A stretch of DNA of 33,362 nucleotides from Lachnospiraceae bacterium (lineage in GTDB: Bacteria; Bacillota; Clostridia; Lachnospirales; Lachnospiraceae), in contig JAILAD010000009.1 of assembly GCA_024681795.1 (NCBI GenBank), positions 1-33,362 on the forward strand, written 5' to 3'. Positions 24,336 to 31,651 of the stretch are shown here, piece by piece; the first letter of the stretch is position 1; the number at the start of each line of letters is the position of its first letter. Under the pieces are notes generated by a model that saw nothing but the letters and a program-made list of their open reading frames with translations, did not search any database and was not told the DNA's origin. A program made the position numbers and the translations under genes.

Positions 24336-27300
24336 TGAGAAAGATTTTGATGAAAAGATATCCGAGGGAATTAAAGGCTAATCTGTTCCGGTATCTGTCA
24401 CTTTTTTTACTGATTACGTTTTGCATGTTTTTGATTATCTCCATTGTGGATGCAGCGGAACGCGTGATTCGCGGAACGGAAAGAAACCAGGCAGAAAGTG
24501 TACTGGAAGACGGACAGATTACGACGTTTAATCCGTTTACCGAAGAGCAGTTAAAAGAGATAGAAGACGCGGGAATTACGATTGAACCCCATTTCAGTTT
24601 CGAATATACTCTGGAGAACGGTTCTGTTCTGCGTATGTTTGTTAACCGGGAAAAAATAGATAAGGTCGTGCTTGACAGCGGAAAACTTCCGGAGGAATCC
24701 GATGAAATTGTTTTGGAAAAACGCTTTGCGGAGGAAAATCATTATTCTGCCGGTGGAATAATCATACTTGGCGAAAAAGAGTATAAGATTACCGGAACCG
24801 GAAGCAGTGTGGATTATGATGCTCCTTACCGGAAACTGTCCGATACCATTATTGATTCTTCCACGTTCGGAACCGCTTTTCTGACAAAGGAGGGCTATGA
24901 TGAACTTAAGAAAAGCGGCGGCTCAGGCGAGGAACTGACTTATGCATTTTTACTCGGTGACCATACCGCTGCGGAATTCAAGGAGATGGTAAAGGATTTT
25001 GAATTTGATTATAAAAAAGTGGAAGATCCCTACTATCAGGAACTTTTAAGCGATACTTACGGAAAGAAAGATGAAATTCAGGACGGCATCAATGATCTGG
25101 TTGACGGAGTGGACGAACTGGCTGACGGTGTCGATGAATTAAAAGACGGAACGAAAGAACTTGCAGACGGCATGGAGGAGCTTTATGACGGAAGTGTGGA
25201 ACTCTATGACGGAAGTGTGGAACTTTATGACGGTATGAAAGAATTAAAAGACGGAACAAAAGAGTTTCGTGACGGTGTGAACGAATTAACGGACGGTGTA
25301 ACAAAGCTTGAAGACGGCGCCAATGCGTTGGAAAACGGAAGCAATGCACTAAACGGAGGACTGTGGAGTTTAAATAACGGAACGGCAAACTTAAGGGATG
25401 CACTTCGGGAACTGAATAATAACAATGCACAGATTGAGGGAGGTGCGGATCAGATTTTTCAGGCATATTTGACAACAGCCCAGAATTCGATTAATGAGCA
25501 GCTTACGGCAATGGGAATGCCGGGAATATCCCTGAATGCCGAAAATTATTCCGATGTTCTTTCCGGACTGGCGGACCGGCTTTCCAAGGCGGGAATGGAT
25601 GCCTCCGAAATTAACGATGTGAAAGACTCACTGAATGGAATAGAAGCATATGTAAACGGAGTAAAGCAATATACCGGAGCGGTAAGTCAGATTACGGAAG
25701 GAGCGGGAAGCCTGGCGGACGGATCCGCACAGGCATTCAGCGGTTCCGGATCGCTTCATGAAGGAACTGTGGCGTTTCGTGACGGCATTGCGGAATTCAG
25801 GGACGGAACGGGGGAACTGACCGAAGCCACAAAGAAACTGGATGACGGAGCAAAGGAATTATCGGATGGTTCCAGGGAACTGTCGGACGGTACGAGGGAG
25901 TTGTCGGACGGAGTAAAAGAAGCTTATGACGGTAGCATCGAACTGGACGACGGAGTAAAAGAATTAAAGGACGGAGTGAAAGAATTAAAAGACGGAGTGG
26001 GTGATTTAAAAGAGCAGTCGGATGAGATGCTGGATAAACTCTTTCAGGATTCCCCGGATAACATTACGGAATTCATGTTAAAGGATGAGAACAACCGGAT
26101 TGGCGGTGCGGCGGGAGATTTGCAGATGAACCGCTCTGTCGGTCTTCTGGCAGGGGTCATCGTCATGGTGCTTTTCACATATGTACTGTCTGTATTCGTG
26201 ATTCATCAGATTCAAAGCGAAAGCAGCGTCATCGGTGCGCTGTATTCCCTTGGCGTACGGAAGAAAGAACTGGTTTCCCACTACATTACCCTGCCTACAC
26301 TGGTCTGCTTCCTGGGAGGACTTTGCGGCGGCCTTCTGGGACTTTGCAAATTCGGTTCCGATACCCAGATGGGAGATACCTACAGTTATTATTCCGTACC
26401 CTGGTTCGGCATGATGGTGCCCTTTTATTTAATCATATATGCAGTAGCCATGCCGCCTCTTGTTTCTGCACTTGTGAATTATATCGTCATTAACAAAAGT
26501 CTTTCCAGGACTGCACTGTCACTGCTTCGCAACGAGCAGAAAGTCAGTCGCAGGAACAATATAAAACTGGGAAAAATGAATTTTATCAACACCTACAGAA
26601 CCCGTCAGTTTCTTCGTGAAATCCGTACGGCACTGACTATTTTGTTCGGCATGATTATTTCCCTTCTTGTGCTTATGATGGGGCTTGACTGCTATGTGCT
26701 TTGCGAAAGCGCCGGGCGTTTAAACAGTGAGGACGTAAAGTATCAGTATATGTACAGTTATAAATATCCCACCAAGGAGCCCCCGGAGGGCGGGGAACCG
26801 CTTTATGTACAGTCTCTGAAAAAAGAGCAGTACGGATTTAATCTTGACATTACCGTCATGGGAATTGATGAGGACAATCCGTATATTGATGTAAAAACAG
26901 TACCGGGAAAGAATAAAATCGTCGCCAGTGATTCGGTTGCCGTGCGATATAAAGTGGGAGTCGGAGATAAAATCATTTTTTCCGACACGGCAAACGATAT
27001 TGATTATGCCTTTACGGTGGCGGACATTGTGCCTTATTCCGTGGGACTTACGGTATTTATGGATATTGATGATATGCGGGATCTGTTTGGAGAAGAGGAC
27101 GATTATTACAATGTGGTGATGTCCGACCATGAGCTGGAAATCGAGGAAGGCAGAATTTATTCGGTAACATCAAAAGAGGATATTGACAAGGCGGCAGATA
27201 TTTTCCTGAAACTGATGAAGAGTATGTTTGTAACATTAATCGGTGCATCCGCGGTAATCTTCGCACTGGTAATGTATTTAATGATTGCGGTTATGATTGA

Positions 27301-27619
27301 CCGATCTTCGTTCGGGATATCTCTTTTAAAAATTTTCGGCTTCCGGAAAGGAGAAATTCAAAAACTGTATCTGGACGGAAACAGACTGATGATACTGCTG
27401 GGCGCATTAATTGCCGTGCCGGTTTCAAAGTACTTTATGGATTCGATTTTTCCGTCCTTTATCGGAAATGTGGCATGTGCCATTCATCTGGAATTTCCAT
27501 GGTATCTGTATGTTATGATTTTTGCCGGAATTCTGGCAACATATGAAGTAATCAATCTGTTTATGATGGCAAAATTAAGTCGTGTGAGTCAGACTGAGGT
27601 TTTGAAAAACAGAGACTAA
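24335..27619 (+). CDS. FtsX-like ABC permease with long DG-EL heptad repeats
   Basis: 1094-residue permease. A TM helix at ~15-36 leads into a large extracellular region of over 500 residues; a group of TM helices at ~598-720 (beginning VGLLAGVIVMVLFTYVLSVF), a further TM at ~765-790, a second extracellular domain, and C-terminal TMs at ~960-1085 form the two FtsX-type halves. Two blocks of the first extracellular region (about 248-360 and 460-565) consist of seven-residue units DG-x2-EL (VDELADGVDELKDG, RELSDGTRELSDG), like the extracellular rods of Pip/YhgE and some RND-type proteins. The heptads should form a long coiled coil projecting through the wall. Coupled to the ATPase gene. Substrate unknown. 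Confidence 0.9.
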   Translation: MRKILMKRYPRELKANLFRYLSLFLLITFCMFLIISIVDAAERVIRGTERNQAESVLEDGQITTFNPFTEEQLKEIEDAGITIEPHFSFEYTLENGSVLRMFVNREKIDKVVLDSGKLPEESDEIVLEKRFAEENHYSAGGIIILGEKEYKITGTGSSVDYDAPYRKLSDTIIDSSTFGTAFLTKEGYDELKKSGGSGEELTYAFLLGDHTAAEFKEMVKDFEFDYKKVEDPYYQELLSDTYGKKDEIQDGINDLVDGVDELADGVDELKDGTKELADGMEELYDGSVELYDGSVELYDGMKELKDGTKEFRDGVNELTDGVTKLEDGANALENGSNALNGGLWSLNNGTANLRDALRELNNNNAQIEGGADQIFQAYLTTAQNSINEQLTAMGMPGISLNAENYSDVLSGLADRLSKAGMDASEINDVKDSLNGIEAYVNGVKQYTGAVSQITEGAGSLADGSAQAFSGSGSLHEGTVAFRDGIAEFRDGTGELTEATKKLDDGAKELSDGSRELSDGTRELSDGVKEAYDGSIELDDGVKELKDGVKELKDGVGDLKEQSDEMLDKLFQDSPDNITEFMLKDENNRIGGAAGDLQMNRSVGLLAGVIVMVLFTYVLSVFVIHQIQSESSVIGALYSLGVRKKELVSHYITLPTLVCFLGGLCGGLLGLCKFGSDTQMGDTYSYYSVPWFGMMVPFYLIIYAVAMPPLVSALVNYIVINKSLSRTALSLLRNEQKVSRRNNIKLGKMNFINTYRTRQFLREIRTALTILFGMIISLLVLMMGLDCYVLCESAGRLNSEDVKYQYMYSYKYPTKEPPEGGEPLYVQSLKKEQYGFNLDITVMGIDEDNPYIDVKTVPGKNKIVASDSVAVRYKVGVGDKIIFSDTANDIDYAFTVADIVPYSVGLTVFMDIDDMRDLFGEEDDYYNVVMSDHELEIEEGRIYSVTSKEDIDKAADIFLKLMKSMFVTLIGASAVIFALVMYLMIAVMIDRSSFGISLLKIFGFRKGEIQKLYLDGNRLMILLGALIAVPVSKYFMDSIFPSFIGNVACAIHLEFPWYLYVMIFAGILATYEVINLFMMAKLSRVSQTEVLKNRD
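25075..26010 (+). repeat. 21-base-type coding repeats of the DG-EL rod
   Basis: Two blocks of seven-residue repeats are visible in the DNA as GAACT/GAATTA-x-GACGG spaced by 21 bases (around 25075-25400 and 25715-26010), separated by a non-repetitive 300 bases. Copy-number change would alter rod length without frameshift. Confidence 0.75.
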
Positions 27620-27682
27620 GCCATGTATTGTGACGCGTGACAAATGAATCCCGCAAATGCAAGAGAAAATGCATAGAATACA

Positions 27683-27730
27683 AAGTCGCCACGGGGACAG
27701 TCCCTGTGGCGACTTACCTGTGGCGACTTA
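27683..27730. repeat. REP-like palindrome with abutting duplicated arm
   Basis: AAGTCGCCAC (27683-27692) and GTGGCGACTT (27706-27715) flank GGGGACAGTCCCT, which is itself palindromic, giving an almost perfect 33-base hairpin. The right arm with its flank, CCTGTGGCGACTTA, occurs twice back to back (27703-27716 and 27717-27730). Such GGGACAGTCCC palindromes resemble REP sequences mobilised by RAYT (TnpA_REP) transposases; none is in the window. It may also serve as terminator for the ABC unit. Confidence 0.65.
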
Positions 27731-27760
27731 AATTTTGCATGAAAAACAGACGTAAAAGAT

Positions 27761-27793
27761 TTGACAAAATTATATCGTGTGCGATATAATTTT
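27761..27793 (+). promoter_or_regulatory. OhrR/MarR promoter containing its own operator
   Basis: TTGACA (27761-27766) and TATAAT (27785-27790) with an 18-base spacer. The spacer and -10 are covered by a perfect inverted repeat: AAAATTATATCG (27766-27777), TGTG, CGATATAATTTT (27782-27793). Binding of the downstream MarR-type protein would directly block the promoter, indicating autoregulation. Confidence 0.85.
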
Positions 27794-27809
27794 TTCCGGA
27801 GGAATAAGA

Positions 27810-28253
27810 ATGAAAGATAAATATGAATCAATAAGATTAAGAAATCAGGTATGTTTTCCGCTGTATGCCGTTTCAAACATGATAACGAGAAAATACAAAC
27901 CGTTTCTTGACGAACTTGATTTGACCTATACACAGTACATTGTAATGATGGTTTTGTGGGAGGAAAAGAAGGTAAACGAAAAGCTGATTTGCGAAGCACT
28001 TTGTCTTAAATCGAATACGGTTACCCCGCTTTTAAAGAAACTGGAGAGCAAGGGATATATCAAAAAATGCAAAGACAGTGAAGATGAGCGCAATCTTGTA
28101 ATAACGCTCACAGAGTACGGTGAGGAGCTGAAAGACAGGGCACTGAACGTTCCAAAAAAAATTGCGTGTGAAATAAATCTTTCAAACGAAGATGCGATGA
28201 CTTTATATAAGATACTTTACAAAATGTTGGAAGAAGACGGAAAGGAAGGGTAA
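27810..28253 (+). CDS. MarR-family regulator, OhrR-like (peroxide-sensing type)
   Basis: 147-residue winged-helix dimeric regulator. The start is ATG 27810 behind CCGGAGGAATAAG; an in-frame GTG at 27777 lies in the operator. The sequence matches OhrR closely: SIRLRNQVCFPLYAVSNMIT with the reactive Cys at position 15, YKPFLDELDLTYTQYIVMMV with the Tyr residues that hydrogen-bond to it, recognition helix KSNTVTPLLKKLES, and wing DSEDERNLVITLT. OhrR proteins release DNA when the Cys is oxidised by organic peroxides. No ohr peroxidase gene is adjacent; instead a small membrane peptide and a GMC-type flavoprotein follow in the same direction. Confidence 0.9.
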   Translation: MKDKYESIRLRNQVCFPLYAVSNMITRKYKPFLDELDLTYTQYIVMMVLWEEKKVNEKLICEALCLKSNTVTPLLKKLESKGYIKKCKDSEDERNLVITLTEYGEELKDRALNVPKKIACEINLSNEDAMTLYKILYKMLEEDGKEG

Positions 28254-28259
28254 ATTATT

Positions 28260-28421
28260 ATGAAAAAAAATACAATTATTATGCTTATTCTTATCGTGTT
28301 TGCAGGCGGAATGCTTTATGCACATCGAAGAGTAATCAAAGCTTTTCTCAACAATGAGCCGATGCCGAAAGCACCCAAATGGCATTTTTGGGTAAAGCAG
28401 GAAGAACGCATGGAAAATTAA
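28260..28421 (+). CDS. 53-residue single-pass membrane peptide
   Basis: Short ORF between the MarR and GMC genes. It begins at ATG 28260 after AAGGAAGGG and reads MKKNTIIMLILIVFAGGMLY then AHRRVIKAFLNNEPMPKAPKWHFWVKQEER. One N-terminal hydrophobic helix (residues 4-20) is followed by a short polar tail with a Pro-Lys-rich turn and WHFW. The spacing of seven bases from the upstream stop and the co-directional GMC gene 51 bases downstream make it an operon member. Could be a membrane anchor for the GMC oxidoreductase, but I recognise no family. Confidence 0.65.
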   Translation: MKKNTIIMLILIVFAGGMLYAHRRVIKAFLNNEPMPKAPKWHFWVKQEERMEN

Positions 28422-28472
28422 ACGATTCGTTTTCGTCACTTTTAATGGGCTAACCGAAAAAAGGATTTTGTA

Positions 28473-29756
28473 ATGGGTAATAAAAAAACGGCAATCGTAA
28501 TCGGAACCGGTGCAGGCGGAGCGGTCGCGGCATATGAACTGCAGGGAGAATATGAAGTAACGATTCTGGAAGCAGGTTCGAACTTTAAAAGCTTCTCCGG
28601 GTCAATGCAAAAACTTGCTTCGTTGAGAGCAATGGGATTATTTCGTGACCTGTCACAGATTCGTGCATTTGTTCCGAATATGGTGATAGATAAATCCGAA
28701 GAAGTATGCATTGTGCGCGGAATCGGTCTCGGTGGTACAACTACCCTGGCTACCGGAAATGCGGTACGCTTTGATCAGGATTTAAAAAACATCGGAATAA
28801 ATCTGGATTCCGAGTTTGAGAAACTGAATACATTGATTCCCATTACGACGGATCATAAGAAAAAATGGAATTCATCCATGAACAGAATGTTTGATACATT
28901 TGATGAAATGGGTTTGAATCCCCGGGTTATGCCCAAGGCGCTTAAAACAGACGACTGTATCAATTGTTCACATTGTGCCGTCGGATGTCCGGTCAATGCA
29001 AAATGGGATGTCAGAGAACTGATTGATAAAGCTGTAAAAAAAGGCGCAAAAATTGTTACGGATTGCAAAGTGACACATTTTGAAATCGTCGGAAACAAGG
29101 TAAAATCCGTTTGTGTAAAAATGAAAAACAAGAGCATGACATTTGCTGCGGATTTGATTTTTCTGTGCGCCGGTGGTCTCGGAACACCGGTAATTCTTGA
29201 AAAGTCGGGAATAAAATGCAAAGAGTCACTCTTTGTGGATCCGCTTATCTGTGTGGCTGGAATATCTCCTATGTTTCATCAGGACAGGCAGATGCTGATG
29301 CCTTTTTACAGCAGACACGATGGATATATTCTTTCTCCGTATATTGATTATTTCAGTTTCTTTTTTGAAAAAAAATGGAGAGTGCCATCGTCCGATCTGG
29401 CCTGCATTATGATTAAACTGGCCGATGAGGAAAACGGATATCTCGAAGGGGAGAAAGTGCATAAAGTATTATCCGAAAAAGATAAGGAGCACTTTGCAGA
29501 AGCAATTGACCTTTGTCATAAAATTCTAATCAATATGGGCATTCCAAAAGAAAAACACCTTGTAGGATTAACGGCCGCAGGACATCCGGCCGGAATGCTT
29601 CCTTTGAGCGAAAATGAGAGAGAAACGCTTCATTCCCCGCTTTTGCCGGAAAATCTTTATGTGGCGGATGCAACCATACTTCCGAAGACAATGGGTTTTC
29701 CGCCCATGCTTACAATCATGGCACTTGCGTTAAAAATAACAGATATTGCTGGATAA
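28473..29756 (+). CDS. GMC-family FAD oxidoreductase with ferredoxin-like Cys cluster
   Basis: 427-residue flavoprotein of the glucose-methanol-choline oxidoreductase superfamily (COG2303), shorter than most members (about 520-560). FAD-binding GTGAGG (G11, G13, G16) is in the first beta-alpha-beta unit; GIGLGGTTTLATGNAVRF is the second flavin contact. C162, C165, C168 and C172 lie in CINCSHCAVGCPVNAKW, a CxxCxxCxxxCP pattern able to bind a [4Fe-4S] cluster, as in a subset of this family. Active-site H371 is in AAGHPAGMLPL and the C-terminal FAD signature is LYVADATILPKTMG. Likely oxidises an alcohol or sterol-like substrate with electrons passed to a ferredoxin; the anaerobic setting and the cluster make O2 an unlikely acceptor. 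Probably in the OhrR-like regulator operon. Confidence 0.88.
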   Translation: MGNKKTAIVIGTGAGGAVAAYELQGEYEVTILEAGSNFKSFSGSMQKLASLRAMGLFRDLSQIRAFVPNMVIDKSEEVCIVRGIGLGGTTTLATGNAVRFDQDLKNIGINLDSEFEKLNTLIPITTDHKKKWNSSMNRMFDTFDEMGLNPRVMPKALKTDDCINCSHCAVGCPVNAKWDVRELIDKAVKKGAKIVTDCKVTHFEIVGNKVKSVCVKMKNKSMTFAADLIFLCAGGLGTPVILEKSGIKCKESLFVDPLICVAGISPMFHQDRQMLMPFYSRHDGYILSPYIDYFSFFFEKKWRVPSSDLACIMIKLADEENGYLEGEKVHKVLSEKDKEHFAEAIDLCHKILINMGIPKEKHLVGLTAAGHPAGMLPLSENERETLHSPLLPENLYVADATILPKTMGFPPMLTIMALALKITDIAG

Positions 29757-29789
29757 AAGAGTCCTTCCGTACGGGAAGGACTCTTTTTT
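29755..29789 (+). terminator. Terminator after the GMC gene
   Basis: AAAAGAGTCCTTCC (29755-29768) and GGAAGGACTCTTTT (29774-29787) pair perfectly around GTACG, with T residues to 29789; symmetrical enough to work in both directions. Confidence 0.95.
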
Positions 29790-29842
29790 ACGCTTCCGTC
29801 GTATTTGTATTCTTTGCAGCTGTAATGCAGGTGACAAACTCT

Positions 29843-29874
29843 GTAGTGAACTACTCGGCAATTGAATTGCCGAG
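29843..29874. repeat. Twin hairpins resembling an IS200/IS605 end
   Basis: GTAGT-GA-ACTAC (29843-29854) and CTCGGCAATT-G-AATTGCCGAG (29854-29874) are adjacent perfect hairpins. Subterminal hairpins of this kind mark IS200/IS605-type ends; no transposase is next to them. It lies exactly where base composition and codon use change. Confidence 0.45.
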
Positions 29875-29905
29875 GATTCCCGCTTAACATCCTAAATAGC
29901 AAAAT

Positions 29906-29933
29906 ATAATAGGCAGCTTCGGCTGTCTATTAT
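29906..29933. terminator. Hairpin with TTCG loop
   Basis: ATAATAGGCAGC (29906-29917), TTCG, GCTGTCTATTAT (29922-29933), one G-T pair. UUCG-closed RNA hairpins are unusually stable. Flanks are A/T-rich, so it may terminate transcription in either direction. Confidence 0.6.
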
Positions 29934-29968
29934 TATATTAGCACAATGTAAAGCATAATCAAAAATAA

Positions 29969-29997
29969 TTGATAAAATTTACAAAATATGCTATAAT
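29969..29997 (+). promoter_or_regulatory. Promoter of the CAP-domain gene
   Basis: TTGATA (29969-29974), 17-base spacer, TGC-TATAAT (to 29997), including an extended -10. Transcription from about 30004 leaves a leader of only 19 bases, just enough for the AGGAGG at 30008-30013. Confidence 0.85.
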
Positions 29998-30022
29998 ACT
30001 CTTATACAGGAGGAAATTTGAA

Positions 30023-31195
30023 ATGTATAAGAATTATAAAGCAAAGAATAATATTTCATGGGCAGTATTGATGATATTGTTTGCCATCTTGCTTGTAGCG
30101 CCAGTATTTTGTGCAGAACCTACATATAGGGATGTGTCTGATTCAGATTATGCGGTTGTTGAAATAAGTGGCTCATTTTCCGACGAAGGAAGGGACACTC
30201 TTATATCTAAAATAAATAATCTTAGAAAACAGGCTAAAGTAAAAGAGCTTAAATACAGCCCCGCAGCTGAAAAAGCCGCTCAGATAATGGCTACCGAATA
30301 TAGTATAGATCGATATGCTATACTTAGGACTAAGGAACTCACAACTTATGTTGCCGGAGGAAAGGATACTGGATATACACGTGCGCAAGTACAAGTAATG
30401 TGGTCTAAAGATAAAAAAAGCGCCGAGTACTTTTTCGACAAGTATATCGGTATTAATTCATTTGCGTACACATCCGAAAATCATAAATACATAGGATGCG
30501 CATTAGTTCACACAGAAAATGCCTATTACTATGCAGTGGCAATTATCCCGGAGGAAGACAAAAATATTAAGGTAACTCATGGTAATATGGCACAAAAAAC
30601 AGTTGTCTCTACATCTAAACTCGGAGGGCTTATTATTGATGGAAACAGTGAGGTGGCTGTAGGTAAAAGCATGAAACTAAGCGCATCGGTTACAGTTAAT
30701 GGATATATAGAATCATTTAAGAGTCTCGTCACAGGCGCAGAATGGTCCAGTAGTGATATGTCAGTAGCAACAGTAACATCTGATGGGAAAGTGAAGGGAA
30801 TATCAGCAGGTAAAACAAAGATAACTGTCAAGGCTGGCGGAAAGAAAGTCTCAAAAGAGATAACTGTTAAAGGTACTGATAAAGAGGATACATCAAAGAA
30901 CAGTGCTTCTTACAAGATTAACAAAGTTACTTTGAAGGCGAAAAACAAATCTATTGAAGTTTCATGGAAAAAGCCATCAAAAAAGATCATGGGATATGAA
31001 CTCCAGTACAGCACCGATAAGAATTTTAAAAAAAATGTAAAAACTATTAACATCAAAAAATCCTTACAGAAAAAGACCATAAAAAAATTAAAGAATGGCA
31101 AAACCTACTATGTAAGGATAAGAGCAGTATACAAAAAGAATGATGATATGAAAACTGCATCATGGAGTAAAACGAAAAAGATAAAGTTAAGATGA
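30023..31195 (+). CDS. Secreted CAP-like, Big_2 and FN3 protein
   Basis: 390 residues from ATG 30023 behind AGGAGG. Signal peptide (~12-31, ending VAPVFCA), then a CAP/SCP-type domain (~45-190: DTLISKINNLRKQAKVKELK, AAEKAAQIMATEYS, NHKYIGCALVHTENAYYYAVA) that lacks the usual His-rich signature, so it is a divergent member. Residues ~202-285 are a bacterial Ig-like Big_2 domain (EVAVGKSMKLSASV ... VATVTSDGKVKGISAGKTKI). Residues ~297-390 are a fibronectin type III domain (VTLKAKNKSIEVSWKKP ... LKNGKTYYVRIRAVY), very Lys-rich. No sorting signal: probably secreted or wall-associated by charge. The gene uses ATA for Ile often, unlike upstream genes. Role could be in wall binding or host interaction. 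Confidence 0.85.
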   Translation: MYKNYKAKNNISWAVLMILFAILLVAPVFCAEPTYRDVSDSDYAVVEISGSFSDEGRDTLISKINNLRKQAKVKELKYSPAAEKAAQIMATEYSIDRYAILRTKELTTYVAGGKDTGYTRAQVQVMWSKDKKSAEYFFDKYIGINSFAYTSENHKYIGCALVHTENAYYYAVAIIPEEDKNIKVTHGNMAQKTVVSTSKLGGLIIDGNSEVAVGKSMKLSASVTVNGYIESFKSLVTGAEWSSSDMSVATVTSDGKVKGISAGKTKITVKAGGKKVSKEITVKGTDKEDTSKNSASYKINKVTLKAKNKSIEVSWKKPSKKIMGYELQYSTDKNFKKNVKTINIKKSLQKKTIKKLKNGKTYYVRIRAVYKKNDDMKTASWSKTKKIKLR

Positions 31196-31212
31196 TTTCT
31201 ATGCATATAGGG

Positions 31213-31252
31213 ATAGCGGATGTTTGCGTGTGCAAATGTTCGCTATTTTTTT
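31213..31252 (+). terminator. Terminator after the CAP gene
   Basis: ATAGCGGATGTTTGC (31213-31227) pairs with GCAAATGTTCGCTAT (31232-31246) with three wobble pairs and a GTGT loop; seven T follow. Confidence 0.88.
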
Positions 31253-31285
31253 GCATTTTATTCGGGTATAATATATTAAATCGAA

Positions 31286-31520
31286 ATGAACTACCACCAC
31301 CGACTCTACATCGGAAATGGTTTCGGTCATGCCTAATGGCATTGACCAGGCACGTTCACTGTGCCGCTACTCCGTCGGGCAAAACCCTTCGGCATACTTT
31401 AAATGTTGTTTAGTGCGCTTGTGGCGCGTGGGAACAAACACCTTGTATATTTTACACACCACAGGTTCTTGGTTTGTTAGATTCGTGGCGCAACCCATAT
31501 ATACAGTTTTCAAGGTTCCG
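31286..31520 (+). ncRNA. Structured non-coding element, HEARO/omega-RNA-like (no IscB/IsrB ORF)
   Basis: This stretch has no plausible gene but strong RNA-like structure: CCGA/TCGG (31300-31314), GTCATGCC-TAAT-GGCATTGAC (31326-31346), GGCAC-GTTCACT-GTGCC (31349-31365), then CTCCGTCGGGC and CCCTTCGGCATAC facing each other (31370-31398), and GCGC-TTGTG-GCGC (31415-31427). Order, conserved-looking GGCACGTTCACTGTGCC and CCCTTCGGCATACTTTAAA, and an ATGA (31286-31289) at its left edge resemble the HEARO RNAs that accompany IS605-type HNH endonucleases and are known also without an ORF. The identification is from memory of that pattern and boundaries are approximate. ORFs crossing it (31317-31637, 31474-31683) look spurious. 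Confidence 0.5.
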
Positions 31521-31651
31521 ATATGTTTTTATTCTAACACAAACATGCGTTTGCGTAAAGTGCGATTCATCCCACAACCGATTTTGTCGGAAGGGGTTTT
31601 CTCGTACGTTATTTATAATACATTTTGTGCAATATAATCAGGATTTTGTTT

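Noticed and set aside
25075..26010. Regular direct repeats that might suggest a CRISPR array
   Set aside because: They are in-frame 21-base coding heptads of a membrane protein, with no conserved repeat-spacer structure.
27777..27809. GTG start extending the MarR protein
   Set aside because: It lies inside the operator and -10 box; GGAGG precedes the ATG at 27810.
29969..30022. TTG start extending the CAP protein
   Set aside because: The TTG is part of the -35 box; AGGAGG and a normal signal peptide belong to the ATG at 30023.
31526..31640. Possible degenerate IscB start after the HEARO-like element
   Set aside because: None of the three frames shows the N-terminal IscB motif (VxVLxxxxxPLMP) or any HNH/RuvC part.
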